Positions 42,636 through 52,265 are shown, counted from the stretch's first letter. The stretch is 64,000 nt of DNA from Oceanimonas pelagia (GCF_030849025.1 NZ_CP118224.1:790001-854000), one strand, 5' to 3'. Program-made: numbers and translations. Notes: generated from the letters alone by a model not told the origin.

Positions 42636-43513
42636 GTGATTTAAGTATAGTTATTACCTCCTTTAACAGACCATTGTTGTTGACTCGCGCTGTCCAATCA
42701 GTACTGGATAATGCCGGGCAGATAGAAATTGAAGTTATAGTTGTTGATGATGCATCCAGTGAGCCTCTGCCATCTTTCAGAGATGAAAAAGTCAAGGTTC
42801 TCAGAATGGAAAAAAATGGTGGTCCAGGACCAGCCAGAATGAGGGGGATCAGGGCTGCCAAAGCACCTTGGGTTATGATCCTGGATGATGATGATGTAGT
42901 TAAGCCGGGAGCTTTTTCAATATTATCAAGAGCACTAAGAGGGCAGGATTATAGTTCATGTTCTGTCATTCAATTTGCGCGTTCAAATGGTAGTTTAGAA
43001 GGTTGCTTTCGCGTTGTAAAATTATCCGACTACTTGAATGGAAAGATTAAGGGAGATTTTACACCAGTATTTAATAGAAGCAATTTTTTAGGGACAGGGC
43101 TTAGCTATCCAGATAATAGAGCAGGTGGAGAGCATATTTTGTGGTGGGAATTGGCTAAGGAATACAATGGTATTCCTTCTTTTTCTGATGTTCTTGTCCT
43201 TACTTTAGAGGATGCTGAAAGCAGGTTGACTAATGTTTCTTCCCAAATAAGAAAGGCAGAAGATCACTATCAACTCGCACAAGCTACGTTGAATAGGTTT
43301 GGTGAAATACTTAAAAAAGATTTCCCACAAGAGTATCGTCGTGTCTGTTTGGGAAGGATCACTTATGGCTTGTTGAGTGGTCGACGTAAAGAAGCCAGAG
43401 AACACCTGAGTGAAATGCCGAATTGCGGAGCTATAAGAGCAGTTTTGTGGGTTATTACGTGGGCACCTCTTTTCTTGGTTAAGGCGTTGTTTCGTCTCTA
43501 TCGACAGCGCTAG
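42632..43513 (+). CDS. Glycosyltransferase family 2
   Basis: 293 residues from TTG 42632, which overlaps the flippase stop (TTGA). The GT-A nucleotide-binding start LSIVITSFNRPLLLTRAVQS, VIVVDDASSE and the DxD-type LDDDD (near 88) are all visible. It transfers a sugar of the repeat unit; donor and acceptor are unknown. The C-terminus ends in a hydrophobic, basic segment (LWVITWAPLFLVKALFRLYR) that may bind the membrane. Confidence 0.88.
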   Translation: MSDLSIVITSFNRPLLLTRAVQSVLDNAGQIEIEVIVVDDASSEPLPSFRDEKVKVLRMEKNGGPGPARMRGIRAAKAPWVMILDDDDVVKPGAFSILSRALRGQDYSSCSVIQFARSNGSLEGCFRVVKLSDYLNGKIKGDFTPVFNRSNFLGTGLSYPDNRAGGEHILWWELAKEYNGIPSFSDVLVLTLEDAESRLTNVSSQIRKAEDHYQLAQATLNRFGEILKKDFPQEYRRVCLGRITYGLLSGRRKEAREHLSEMPNCGAIRAVLWVITWAPLFLVKALFRLYRQR

Positions 43514-43523
43514 GAGCATATTT

Positions 43524-44621
43524 GTGCGTATTGACTTTTTAATTACCGGTCTGGACTATGGGGGCGCTGAAATTCAGGTGGTTTCCTTACTGGAGCGACT
43601 TAAATGTAGAGGGCATAAGGTTAGAATTATATCATTAACACCCCCTCTGGCTTTTGTAGACAAACTGACCGCCATGGATATTCCTGTGATCAGCTTGAAT
43701 ATGAAAAGTGCATTTGACTTCCCGCGTGCTCTTTTTAAGCTTGGGAAGTTGTTGAGCGCTGAATGTCCAGATGTTTTACATGGCCATATGGTGCATGCAA
43801 ATATAATGGCACGCTTGTCACGCTTACTATCACCTAAAATTAGACTTGTGACTACAGCTCATAACACTACAGAAGGAGGAAAATTAAGAGACTGGGTCTA
43901 TCGTTTGACCAATCCTTTAAGTCATCTGAATACGACAGTTAGTGAGTCAGCTACGCGTCGCTTTTTGAGTGATAAGGTATTTCCGATTTCAAATACTCGA
44001 ACTATTTTTAATGGAATAGATACAGAGCGTTTTTCCCCAAGTGAAGTTGAAGTTAATGTTGAATCTAAATCACAAGTATTTACTTGGCTAGCTGTGGGGC
44101 GCTTAGCCGAACAGAAAGATTATCCAACACTGCTTGAGGCTTTTTCCCTGCTGTCAACAGGGAAGTTATTGATTGCCGGGAAGGGGCCTCTTCAGGGAGA
44201 GTTGGAAGAGATGGTTGAACGGTTGTCACTTGGTGAGAGGGTCAGTTTTTTAGGTGTAAGAAATGACGTTGATGAACTTTATCGCCAGGTCGATGGGTTT
44301 GTGTTGTCTTCAGCCTGGGAAGGTTACGGGCTTGTTGTCGCCGAAGCCATGGCTACATCCCTTCCTGTTGTGGTGACAGACAGCGGGGGGCCCGGTGAAA
44401 TTGTGGGAAGTGGAGGCAACTTCGGGCGTTTGGTTCCAGTTCGAAATCATGAAGCGTTAGCCGCTGCAATGACTGAAATTATGAAAATGACAACAGAGGA
44501 ACGGTTTCAACTTGGTTTAGCCGGGCGTCAGCGTATTCTTAATCACTTTTCACTGGATACAGTGGTTAGTGATTGGGAGAATATTTATCTAGAGTTGACT
44601 TCTGTTGGCGGTGGCAAATGA
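43524..44621 (+). CDS. Glycosyltransferase family 4 (GT-B)
   Basis: 365 residues from GTG 43524 with AGGAGC upstream. GT-B fold: N-terminal MRIDFLITGLDYGGAEIQVV, a donor-site AVGRLAEQKDYPTLLEAFSL and the E-x7-E motif SSAWEGYGLVVAEAMAT. It builds the polysaccharide repeat unit. It comes 10 bases after the GT2 gene in the same AT-rich block. Confidence 0.9.
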   Translation: MRIDFLITGLDYGGAEIQVVSLLERLKCRGHKVRIISLTPPLAFVDKLTAMDIPVISLNMKSAFDFPRALFKLGKLLSAECPDVLHGHMVHANIMARLSRLLSPKIRLVTTAHNTTEGGKLRDWVYRLTNPLSHLNTTVSESATRRFLSDKVFPISNTRTIFNGIDTERFSPSEVEVNVESKSQVFTWLAVGRLAEQKDYPTLLEAFSLLSTGKLLIAGKGPLQGELEEMVERLSLGERVSFLGVRNDVDELYRQVDGFVLSSAWEGYGLVVAEAMATSLPVVVTDSGGPGEIVGSGGNFGRLVPVRNHEALAAAMTEIMKMTTEERFQLGLAGRQRILNHFSLDTVVSDWENIYLELTSVGGGK

Positions 44622-44637
44622 TGACTGGGAGGTGGTT

Positions 44638-45789
44638 TTGAATTTTGCCATTGTTTCACAAGATGTTTCACCAGGGATATTGATATTTAGAAAAGACTTC
44701 ATTATTGAACTGGTTGGTGCCGGTTATACAGTTTATGCCTTTGCCACCAACTATAATGAAGAGTCAAGGAAAAGGGTGGAGTCATTAGGTGCAATTCCTG
44801 TTGAGTACTCCCTCAGTCGAGCAGGCATGAACCCTCTTAAAGATATCTCTGATATTGTTAAACTTTCTCAAACACTAAAAAAGCTGAAAATTGACTATGT
44901 GTTCAGTTTTTTTGTTAAACCATCTATTTATGCCACTCTGGCTGCCAGGTTAGCCAATGTACCCCATCGGTATGCCTTGCTGGAAGGCTTGGGTTTTATA
45001 CATACTCCAACTAAAAGAGGATTTACTTTTAAAAAACGAGTATTGCAGCTGATACAGGGAGGGCTGGCAAGCATAAGCTATCAGTTTGCAAGAAAAGTGT
45101 TTTTTTTAAATCAGGATGACCCTGCTGATCTGAGTAAAACGGCAATTATACAAAAAAGCAAGTTGCATGTGCTGGGGCCTATAGGGCTGAAGTTGAATGA
45201 ATACCCTGCGCACCCTGTTACGGTAGATGATGATGGTGTCAGGTTTGTTTTTATTGCCCGTCTACTTGGTGAAAAAGGAATTTTTGAGTATTTGGCTGCT
45301 GCGCGCCTGGTAAAGCAGCGTTATCCTAATGCCGAATTTTTTGTTCTGGGAGGGCTCGATCCGGAGAATCCAGCTGCACTCACATCATCACAGCTGCAAG
45401 CTGTTATTGATGAAGGGGTTATTACCTATCCGGGGTATGTAGACAATGTTCATGAATGGATAACCAATTCACATGTATTTGTATTGCCATCTTATCGTGA
45501 AGGATTTCCACGTAGTACACAGGAAGCAATGGCTATTGGTCGTGCAGTAATTACTACAGATGTTCCCGGCTGTCGCGAAACAGTAGAAGATGGAGTTAAT
45601 GGCTTCCTTGTACCGCCATGGGATGAAGTGGCTCTCGCGGAAAAAATGACTTATTTTATTGAAAATAACAGCGAAATTGTACGCATGGGAAGTAACAGCC
45701 ATGCTATGGCTCAAAAAAGATTTGATGTTGATCAGGTTAATGTAAGGTTGATGGATTTGATGGGCTTGCGCAGGAATTCCAGTGTGTAA
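44638..45789 (+). CDS. Glycosyltransferase family 4 (GT-B)
   Basis: 383 residues from TTG 44638, selected because GGGAGG (44627-44632) precedes it; a GTG at 44605 in frame has no such site. N-terminal NFAIVSQDVSPGILIFRKDF, then FIARLLGEKGIFEYLAAARL and the E-x7-E motif SYREGFPRSTQEAMAIG followed by TTDVPGCRETVEDGVNG. This subclass is often annotated as acting on N-acetylgalactosamine or QuiNAc-linked acceptors (WbpT/PglA-like), but the substrate is inference. Confidence 0.88.
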   Translation: MNFAIVSQDVSPGILIFRKDFIIELVGAGYTVYAFATNYNEESRKRVESLGAIPVEYSLSRAGMNPLKDISDIVKLSQTLKKLKIDYVFSFFVKPSIYATLAARLANVPHRYALLEGLGFIHTPTKRGFTFKKRVLQLIQGGLASISYQFARKVFFLNQDDPADLSKTAIIQKSKLHVLGPIGLKLNEYPAHPVTVDDDGVRFVFIARLLGEKGIFEYLAAARLVKQRYPNAEFFVLGGLDPENPAALTSSQLQAVIDEGVITYPGYVDNVHEWITNSHVFVLPSYREGFPRSTQEAMAIGRAVITTDVPGCRETVEDGVNGFLVPPWDEVALAEKMTYFIENNSEIVRMGSNSHAMAQKRFDVDQVNVRLMDLMGLRRNSSV

Positions 45790-45840
45790 TTTTTATCAAC
45801 AATCATGATGTGGATATTATGAAAAAAAATGGAATAAATT

Positions 45841-46791
45841 ATGGTTGATAACGTTATCTTAACTGGTGCTACCGGGTTTGTTGGCAAGGCTTTACATCAG
45901 CAGTTGATGAATCTTCCTGACTATTATGTGAGCGCAGCCCTGCGCAATAATACAAGCTTTATTAACTCTCATAACTTTATAGTTGGCGATTTCAACAGTA
46001 ACACCAACTGGACTACAGCCCTGGCGGATCAACAAGTCGTTATCCACGCCGCTGCCCGCGCTCACATTATGAAAGACGAAGTGGCCAATCCGCTGACGGA
46101 ATACCGCAAGGTGAATGTGGAGGGCACGCTTAACCTTGCCCGACAGGCTACGGTGGCAGGGGTGAAGCGTTTCATTTTTATCAGCTCCATCAAGGTGAAT
46201 GGTGAGCAAACACCATTGGGCCAGCCCTTTACCGCAGAAGATCTACCGGCACCGGAAGATGCCTATGGCATTTCCAAACATGAAGCCGAACAGGGTCTGC
46301 AGCAACTGGCCGCCGAAACCGGCATGGAGGTGGTGATTATTCGCCCGCCGCTGGTTTACGGGCCGGGCGTTAAAGGCAATTTTGCCAGCATGGTCAAGCT
46401 GGTTGAAAAAGGCCTGCCTTTGCCACTGGGTGCCATTAATAACCAGCGCTCGCTGGTGGCGCTGGATAATCTGGTTGACCTTATTATCACCTGCATTGAT
46501 CATCCTGCGGCGGCCAATCAGGTGTTTCTGGCCGGCGACGGAGAAGACTTGTCGACCACGGATCTGTTGCGCGGGGTGGCCAATGCTGCGGGCAAGCCGT
46601 GCCGGTTGCTTCCGGTGCCGTCGGGCTTGCTGCAGTCTGGGGCCACTCTGCTGGGTAAAAAAGCCATGGCACAGCGGTTGCTGGGTTCGCTGCAGGTGGA
46701 TATTTCCAAGGCTCGTGAGTTATTGGGCTGGGTGCCGCCGCTGTCGGTGGAGCAAGGATTAAAAAGGTGTTTTGATGATTCGGTTGTTTGA
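45841..46791 (+). CDS. SDR-family nucleotide-sugar epimerase/4-ketoreductase (WbpV/WreQ-like)
   Basis: 316 residues. The NAD(P) site is LTGATGFVGKAL; the catalytic Ser/Tyr/Lys set is FISSIKVNG and YGISKHEAEQG. In the extended SDR group it resembles WbpV and WreQ, which reduce the 4-keto product of a WbpM-type dehydratase to UDP-D-QuiNAc or the FucNAc isomer. It lies before a PglC-like transferase and WbpM, as in P. aeruginosa and Rhizobium clusters. The first 170 or so bases are AT-rich like the upstream block; the rest is GC-rich. Confidence 0.78.
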   Translation: MVDNVILTGATGFVGKALHQQLMNLPDYYVSAALRNNTSFINSHNFIVGDFNSNTNWTTALADQQVVIHAAARAHIMKDEVANPLTEYRKVNVEGTLNLARQATVAGVKRFIFISSIKVNGEQTPLGQPFTAEDLPAPEDAYGISKHEAEQGLQQLAAETGMEVVIIRPPLVYGPGVKGNFASMVKLVEKGLPLPLGAINNQRSLVALDNLVDLIITCIDHPAAANQVFLAGDGEDLSTTDLLRGVANAAGKPCRLLPVPSGLLQSGATLLGKKAMAQRLLGSLQVDISKARELLGWVPPLSVEQGLKRCFDDSVV

Positions 46792-47326
46792 TATTGTATT
46801 TTCACTGCTGGGGCTGGTGTGCGGCTTTCCGGTGCTGCTGTTGCTTACCGTTATCGGCTTTTTTGATACCGGCTCGCCCATTTTCCGCCAGGTGCGGGTG
46901 GGGCGTCACCAAAAGCCCTTTACCTTGGTGAAGTTTCGCACCATGAAGGTGGACACCGCTTCCGTGGCGTCTCACCTGGCAAGTGCTTCTTCCATTACGC
47001 CCTTTGGCCATTTTTTGCGCCGCACCAAGCTGGATGAACTGCCTCAATTGTGGAACGTGCTGAAAGGCGAAATGAGCCTGGTGGGGCCACGACCCGGCCT
47101 GTTTAATCAGGAAGAGCTAACGGCTGCCCGTGCCGCTCGTGGCGTGTATAATGTGCGCCCCGGCATTACCGGCCTGGCACAGGTGAATGAAATTGACATG
47201 TCCACCCCCGAGCTACTGGCCGAGACGGATCAAAAAATGCTCCAGTCGCTGTCGGTTAAGGATTATTTTCGTTACATACTGCTTACCGTGTCCGGCAAGG
47301 GCAGTGGCGATCGGGTAAAAAGCTGA
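46775..47326 (+). CDS. Initiating sugar-phosphate transferase (PglC/WreU-like)
   Basis: 183 residues from ATG 46775, overlapping the SDR gene by 17 bases. A short membrane anchor (residues 8-27) is followed by the bacterial sugar transferase domain: KPFTLVKFRTMKVD, FLRRTKLDELPQLWNVL, KGEMSLVGPRP and RPGITGLAQVNEID. This is the minimal phosphoglycosyl transferase form without the extra N-terminal helices of WcaJ. It loads the first sugar phosphate on undecaprenyl phosphate. Confidence 0.92.
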   Translation: MIRLFDIVFSLLGLVCGFPVLLLLTVIGFFDTGSPIFRQVRVGRHQKPFTLVKFRTMKVDTASVASHLASASSITPFGHFLRRTKLDELPQLWNVLKGEMSLVGPRPGLFNQEELTAARAARGVYNVRPGITGLAQVNEIDMSTPELLAETDQKMLQSLSVKDYFRYILLTVSGKGSGDRVKS

Positions 47327-47353
47327 AATAACAATACACCAACGGGATATTGC

Positions 47354-49297
47354 ATGATCCATCAGGCCATTCACTGGCTGTTTCAACAGCCTCGCTCGGT
47401 AAAGCGCATTATCAGCCTGCTGCTGGATACGCTGTTTATTTCGCTGGCGTTCTGGGCGGCTTATCTGCTGCGGCTGGACAGCTCCAGCCTGCTGGGCTCG
47501 TTCCGGCACTGGCTGGTGCTGGCAACCATGGTGCCGGTTACGCTGCTGTGTTTTGTTCGCTTTGGTCTTTACCGGGCGGTGCTCCGTTACCTGGGGCATC
47601 ACGCTACCATGGTGATGCTGGGAGGAGTAGCGGTCTCGGCCATAGCCATGGTGCTGGCAGCTTACTACTTTCACGCCTTTTTGCCCCGCTCTGTGCCCAT
47701 TATTTATGCATCGCTGGCGTTGCTGCTGTGTGGTGGTGCTCGTACCATGGGGCGGGCACTGTATAACCAAAGTACCAAAAGACAAAAAACTCCGGTCATT
47801 ATCTACGGTGCTGGCGCTTCGGGCCGTCAGCTGAATACCTCGCTCAGCCATGGAAATGAATATCGGGCTGTGGCCTTTGTGGATGACAATGTTGGTCTAC
47901 AAAAGGCCCTGCTGCAAGGATTAACGGTTTATGCACCTGATCAGTTGCCTTGGCTGGTGGAGCGCTTTGGTGCACAAAAGCTGCTGCTGGCCATGCCCAG
48001 CATCAGCCGTCAGCGCCGGCGCGAAATTGTAGACAGCCTGGAAGAGCTGCCTGTGGATATTCTTACCATTCCCGGTATGGCCGATTTGGTCAGCGGCAAG
48101 GCCAAGCTGAGTGAGCTGCACGAAGTGAATGTGGAAGACCTGCTCGGGCGGGATCCGGTGGAGCCTTTTCCCGAGCTGATTGGCGCTAACATTCACGGCA
48201 AGGTGGTGATGGTTACCGGGGCCGGAGGCTCTATTGGCTCCGAGCTGTGCCGGCAAATAGTGCAGCAGGGGCCAACGACTCTGGTGCTGTTTGAAATGTC
48301 GGAATATGCCCTGTACCAAATTGATCAGGAGCTGAGTGGCATGTGCCGTAAGGCCGGCTGCCCGGTGCGTATTGTGCCAATTATGGCCTCGGTACAACGG
48401 CAAAACCGGCTGGAAGCGGTAATGCAGGCTTTTGGGGTGCACACCGTGTATCACGCTGCAGCCTGCAAGCATGTGCCGCTGGTGGAATACAACGTGGTGG
48501 AGGGGGTACGCAACAATGTGTTCGGCACCTGGCGGGCGGCGGAAGCGGCCATTAACTGCGGGGTGGAAACCTTTGTGCTTATCTCTACCGATAAGGCAGT
48601 GCGCCCCACCAATGTAATGGGCACCAGCAAGCGCCTGGCCGAGCTGGTGCTGCAGGGGTTGGCGCTGCGCCAGAGCAACACCCGCTTTTGTATGGTGCGT
48701 TTTGGCAATGTGCTGGGCTCTTCTGGCTCTGTGGTGCCATTGTTCAAGCGGCAGATCCGCGCTGGCGGGCCCATCACCCTTACTCACGAAGACATTACCC
48801 GCTATTTTATGACCATTCCCGAGGCAGCTCAGCTGGTTATCCAAGCCGGCGCCATGGGTAAGGGCGGCGATGTGTTTGTGCTGGATATGGGCGAGCCGGT
48901 CAAGATTATCGACCTTGCCCGCAAAATGGTGCGGTTAATGGGTTATGAGGTAAAAGATGCCAAACACCCGGACGGCGATATAGAAATCAAGGTTACCGGT
49001 CTGCGCCCCGGGGAGAAGCTGTATGAAGAGCTGCTGATCGGCGGCAATGAGCTGCCCACCGCCCATCCGCGTATTCGCACCGCTCATGAGGTGCATCTGC
49101 CCTGGCAGGACATGGCCGCTTTGTTGCAGGAGCTGAACACTGCTTGTGAGCAATATAACCAGCCCCGTATTCGTGAGCTGCTGCTGCAGGCCCCCACGGC
49201 GTTTAACCCTCAGGATGGTATTTGCGACCTGGTGTGGCAGCAAAGCCAGACCGCTGAAACCGGGAATGAAAACAAGGTAGTGGCGCTGGCTTTGTAG
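47354..49297 (+). CDS. wbpM: UDP-sugar 4,6-dehydratase, WbpM/CapD type
   Basis: 647 residues. Four N-terminal membrane helices are followed by a first Rossmann domain (VIIYGAGASGRQLN) and a second catalytic one with GAGGSIGSELCRQI, STDKAVRPTNVMGTSK (the modified M-x3-K form in place of Y-x3-K) and GLRPGEKLYEELL. It turns UDP-GlcNAc into the 4-keto-6-deoxy sugar. It is the last GC-rich gene of the transferase set and ends the polysaccharide operon. A 40-base repeat unit follows its stop. Confidence 0.94.
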   Translation: MIHQAIHWLFQQPRSVKRIISLLLDTLFISLAFWAAYLLRLDSSSLLGSFRHWLVLATMVPVTLLCFVRFGLYRAVLRYLGHHATMVMLGGVAVSAIAMVLAAYYFHAFLPRSVPIIYASLALLLCGGARTMGRALYNQSTKRQKTPVIIYGAGASGRQLNTSLSHGNEYRAVAFVDDNVGLQKALLQGLTVYAPDQLPWLVERFGAQKLLLAMPSISRQRRREIVDSLEELPVDILTIPGMADLVSGKAKLSELHEVNVEDLLGRDPVEPFPELIGANIHGKVVMVTGAGGSIGSELCRQIVQQGPTTLVLFEMSEYALYQIDQELSGMCRKAGCPVRIVPIMASVQRQNRLEAVMQAFGVHTVYHAAACKHVPLVEYNVVEGVRNNVFGTWRAAEAAINCGVETFVLISTDKAVRPTNVMGTSKRLAELVLQGLALRQSNTRFCMVRFGNVLGSSGSVVPLFKRQIRAGGPITLTHEDITRYFMTIPEAAQLVIQAGAMGKGGDVFVLDMGEPVKIIDLARKMVRLMGYEVKDAKHPDGDIEIKVTGLRPGEKLYEELLIGGNELPTAHPRIRTAHEVHLPWQDMAALLQELNTACEQYNQPRIRELLLQAPTAFNPQDGICDLVWQQSQTAETGNENKVVALAL

Positions 49298-49335
49298 CGC
49301 CCAGCGTTAAGCGCCCGGCGCCCAGTTGCTTTGAG
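49296..49335. repeat. 40-bp intergenic repeat, copy 1
   Basis: AGCGCCCAG, a short variable part, then AAGCGCCCGGCGCCCAGTTG and TTTGAG. It begins one base before the end of the wbpM stop codon. Copies 2 and 3 are at 50963 and 63691. Confidence 0.85.
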
Positions 49336-49483
49336 CGGTCCTGGAATTTTGGAGTGCGGGCCGTCGGCCCGTATTAGCGCCGACAGGCACTTAAATCCTG
49401 TATATTGTGTAGACACCAATGCCCGTTGTTTGATGTGACAACGGGCATTTTTGTTTTTTGCGGGCTATGGTCTTCCGTGTATG

Positions 49484-49570
49484 TTGTAGGCCACGCTTTA
49501 GCGGGGAAACGGTATCACATGCAGCATGGTTTGCCCGCTTTCAGCGGCGGCTGAAGCCGTGCCTACAACG
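49484..49570. repeat. Second intergenic repeat type, copy 1
   Basis: An element bounded by TTGTAGGC and GCCTACAA inverted ends with internal hairpins (AGCGGGGAAACGGT, GTTTGCCCGCTTTCAGC). A diverged relative lies at about 63735-63825. It resembles a REP/MITE-like unit and occupies most of the gap before the MBL gene. Confidence 0.65.
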
Positions 49571-49614
49571 GAATACAACAACAAGGAGAGAACATGACCA
49601 AGTGACTGGAGATT

Positions 49615-50964
49615 TTGTATCATGGGGTGGTGAACGGCGTTACCGGCTCGTGTCATGAACTGCGGGCGGGCAATGCCGGTATTTTAATTGACTGCGGTCT
49701 GTTTCAGGGGCTTGAAGGCAAGCGCGAGCTTTCCATCGACTTTGATATTGCGCACATCAAGGCGCTGGTGGTTACTCATGTGCATATCGACCACGTGGGC
49801 CGGCTGCCTTACCTGCTGGCGGCGGGGTTTGACGGGCCCATCTATTGCTCGCAGCCTTCCGCCTTGTTGTTGCCGGCCATGCTGGAAGATGCGCTTAGAA
49901 TCGGCTTCACCCGCAATGAGCAGCTTATTCACCGGGTGCTCAAGCTGCTGGCGTCAAAGCTGCGGCCTTTGCCTTACGGCCAGTGGCAGCAAGTAGAGGG
50001 CAGTAACATTGCCATTCGGCTGCAGCGGGCCGGGCATATTCTGGGCTCGGCCTATGTGGAGTGTGAGATGGCTGGCCAGCGGGTGGTGTTTAGCGGCGAT
50101 TTGGGCGCCCCTCATTCGCCGCTGCTGGTGGCGCCGGCACCACCCGAGCGCTGCAATGTGCTGGTGCTGGAAAGCACCTACGGTGATAAAAACCATGAAA
50201 GCCGGATTGATCGCCGCCTGCGGCTGAAGGCGGCGGTGGAGCACGCGCTGGAAGACGGAGGCACCTTGCTGATCCCGGCCTTTAGCCTGGGGCGCACCCA
50301 AGACCTGCTTTATGAGCTGGAAAGTCTGATTGCCGAGTTCGGTGGCGAGCAGGCGGCGCCGGGCCTGCCCTGGAACGAGCTGGAGGTAGTAGTAGATTCG
50401 CCCCTGGCGGCCAATTTCACTCAGCTTTACCGTGAGCTCAAGCCGTTCTGGAATGAGGAAGCCCGGGAGCGGGTAAGCGAGGGGCGGCATCCGCTGTCGT
50501 TTGAGCAGTTAACGGTGGTGAATGCCCATAACGATCATCTTAATGCAGTGGGCTACCTGGCCCGCTCCCACAAGCCTTGCGTGGTGCTGGCGGGCTCGGG
50601 CATGTGCGCCGGCGGCCGAGTGGTGAATTACTTGAAAGCGTTGCTGAATGACCCGCGCAACGATGTGTTGTTTGTGGGTTACCAGGCCGAAGGCACCCCG
50701 GGGCGGGACATTCTGGAATACGGGCCGAAAGAAGGCTGGGTGGAACTGGATGGCGAACGTTTCACCATTCGGGTGCGAGTGCACCAGGTGAGCGGCTATT
50801 CGGCCCACGCCGGCAAGGAGGATTTGATAAACTTTGCCACCGGCATTAACACGCCGCCTGAGCAGATACGCCTGATACACGGCGAGGCCAATGCCAAAGC
50901 GGCGTTGCAGGCGCGGTTGAAGGAGTTGCTGCCGGAAACAGAGGTGGTAGTTCCTGGTGGTTAG
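49615..50964 (+). CDS. MBL-fold/beta-CASP metallohydrolase, start disrupted
   Basis: 449 residues from TTG 49615. The metallo-beta-lactamase motif is THVHIDHVGRLPYLL (residues 54-68), with later ligands in GHILGSAYVE and FSGDLG, then beta-CASP (LVLESTYGDK, LLIPAFSLGRTQDLLYE, GSGMCAGGRVVNYLK, SGYSAHAGKEDL). The family includes mRNA 3'-end exonucleases and YtpP-like RNases. The natural start appears to be ATG 49594 with AAGGAGAG upstream, but codon 4 is TGA (49603-49605). Translation could reinitiate at TTG 49615, or the gene may be off. Confidence 0.8.
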   Translation: MYHGVVNGVTGSCHELRAGNAGILIDCGLFQGLEGKRELSIDFDIAHIKALVVTHVHIDHVGRLPYLLAAGFDGPIYCSQPSALLLPAMLEDALRIGFTRNEQLIHRVLKLLASKLRPLPYGQWQQVEGSNIAIRLQRAGHILGSAYVECEMAGQRVVFSGDLGAPHSPLLVAPAPPERCNVLVLESTYGDKNHESRIDRRLRLKAAVEHALEDGGTLLIPAFSLGRTQDLLYELESLIAEFGGEQAAPGLPWNELEVVVDSPLAANFTQLYRELKPFWNEEARERVSEGRHPLSFEQLTVVNAHNDHLNAVGYLARSHKPCVVLAGSGMCAGGRVVNYLKALLNDPRNDVLFVGYQAEGTPGRDILEYGPKEGWVELDGERFTIRVRVHQVSGYSAHAGKEDLINFATGINTPPEQIRLIHGEANAKAALQARLKELLPETEVVVPGG

Positions 50965-51002
50965 CGCCCAGCTACAAGCGCCCGGCGCCAAGTTGTTTTG
51001 AG
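50963..51002. repeat. 40-bp intergenic repeat, copy 2
   Basis: AGCGCCCAGCTACAAGCGCC and CGGCGCCAAGTTGTTTTGAG, beginning at the stop of the MBL gene. About 45 bases later GCCCGTATTAGCGC is again shared with the region after copy 1. Confidence 0.85.
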
Positions 51003-51165
51003 TTGCTTGGTGGAGAGCGGGCCTTGTCTCTGGATGAGGGCAGCTTGCCCGTATTAGCGCTGCTCGCATTGGCCGTCATTCCCGCGAAGCGGCAACGCTG
51101 CACTTATCTTCGCATCACCGGAAAATTCGTGAGTGCTTATTTCCATTAATAAAAAGAGATAAACA

Positions 51166-52191
51166 ATGACCATTCTGGTAACCGGCGGAGCCGGGTATAT
51201 TGGCTCTCACACTGTGGTGGAGCTGCTGAACGCCGGCAACAGTGTGCTGGTGCTGGATAATCTGTCCAACTCTTGTTCCGAATCGCTAACGCGGGTGGAG
51301 CAAATCACCGGCAAGGTGGTGCCCTTTGTGAAAGGGGATATTCGCGACTCGGCCCTGCTGGAGCAGTTGTTTTCCGGGCACACCATTGATGCGGTGGTGC
51401 ATTTTGCCGGGCTGAAGGCGGTGGGCGAGAGTGTGCAAAAGCCGCTTGAGTATTACGACAACAACGTAAACGGCACCCTGGTGCTGGTGGAAGCCATGCG
51501 CCGTGCCGGCGTGTTTAAGCTGGTGTTCAGCTCGTCGGCTACCGTGTATGGCGAGCCGCAGCACATGCCCATTACCGAAGACTTTGCCGTGGGCGGCACT
51601 ACTAATCCGTATGGCACCTCCAAGCTGATGGTGGAGCGAGTGTTGCAGGATGTGAGCAGGTCGGACCCGCGCTGGGCCATTGCCCTGCTGCGTTATTTCA
51701 ATCCGGTGGGGGCGCATGAGTCTGGCCTGATTGGAGAAGACCCGAACGGCATTCCCAATAACCTGTTGCCCTATATCACTCAGGTGGCGGTAGGCCGGCT
51801 TAAGCAGCTGGCGGTGTTTGGTAACGATTACCCCACGCCCGATGGCACCGGCGTGCGTGATTACATTCATGTGGTGGACCTGGCCCTGGGCCACCTCAAG
51901 GCACTGGAGCGCATTGCAAAGCAGGATGGCGTAAGCATTTACAATCTGGGCACCGGCCAGGGTTATTCGGTGCTGCAAATGGTTAAGGCCTTTGAGCAGG
52001 CTAGCAGCCGGAGTGTGCCTTATGCCATTGCTCCCCGCCGCCCCGGCGACATTGCCGAGTGCTGGTCGGATCCGTCCAAGGCCTTGCGGGAGCTGGGCTG
52101 GCAAGCCGAGCGGGGCCTTGAGCAAATGATGACCGACGCCTGGCGCTGGCAGTCGCAGAATCCTTGCGGATACAGGACAGGTGAGGAGTGA
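51166..52191 (+). CDS. galE: UDP-glucose 4-epimerase
   Basis: 341 residues. NAD site [15 protein letters not shown], catalytic Ser/Tyr/Lys in FSSSATVYG and [11 protein letters not shown], substrate loop [20 protein letters not shown] and [14 protein letters not shown] all match GalE (338 in E. coli). It interconverts UDP-glucose and UDP-galactose for surface polysaccharide. Standalone gene followed by a repeat and pgi. Confidence 0.96.
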   Translation: MTILVTGGAGYIGSHTVVELLNAGNSVLVLDNLSNSCSESLTRVEQITGKVVPFVKGDIRDSALLEQLFSGHTIDAVVHFAGLKAVGESVQKPLEYYDNNVNGTLVLVEAMRRAGVFKLVFSSSATVYGEPQHMPITEDFAVGGTTNPYGTSKLMVERVLQDVSRSDPRWAIALLRYFNPVGAHESGLIGEDPNGIPNNLLPYITQVAVGRLKQLAVFGNDYPTPDGTGVRDYIHVVDLALGHLKALERIAKQDGVSIYNLGTGQGYSVLQMVKAFEQASSRSVPYAIAPRRPGDIAECWSDPSKALRELGWQAERGLEQMMTDAWRWQSQNPCGYRTGEE

Positions 52192-52265
52192 GGGGTGAAG
52201 AGTGAGGAGGTAAAACAGATGTCATTGTTTGCTCACACCTCACTCTTCACACCTCACACCTCAAG
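52181..52265. repeat. GTGAGGAGTGAG-type inverted repeat
   Basis: A left arm of GTGAGG/GTGAAG units (52181-52209) is answered by CTCACACCTCACTCTTCACA and similar units (52232-52262) on the right. The structure crosses the 3' end of galE and the space before pgi. Confidence 0.75.
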
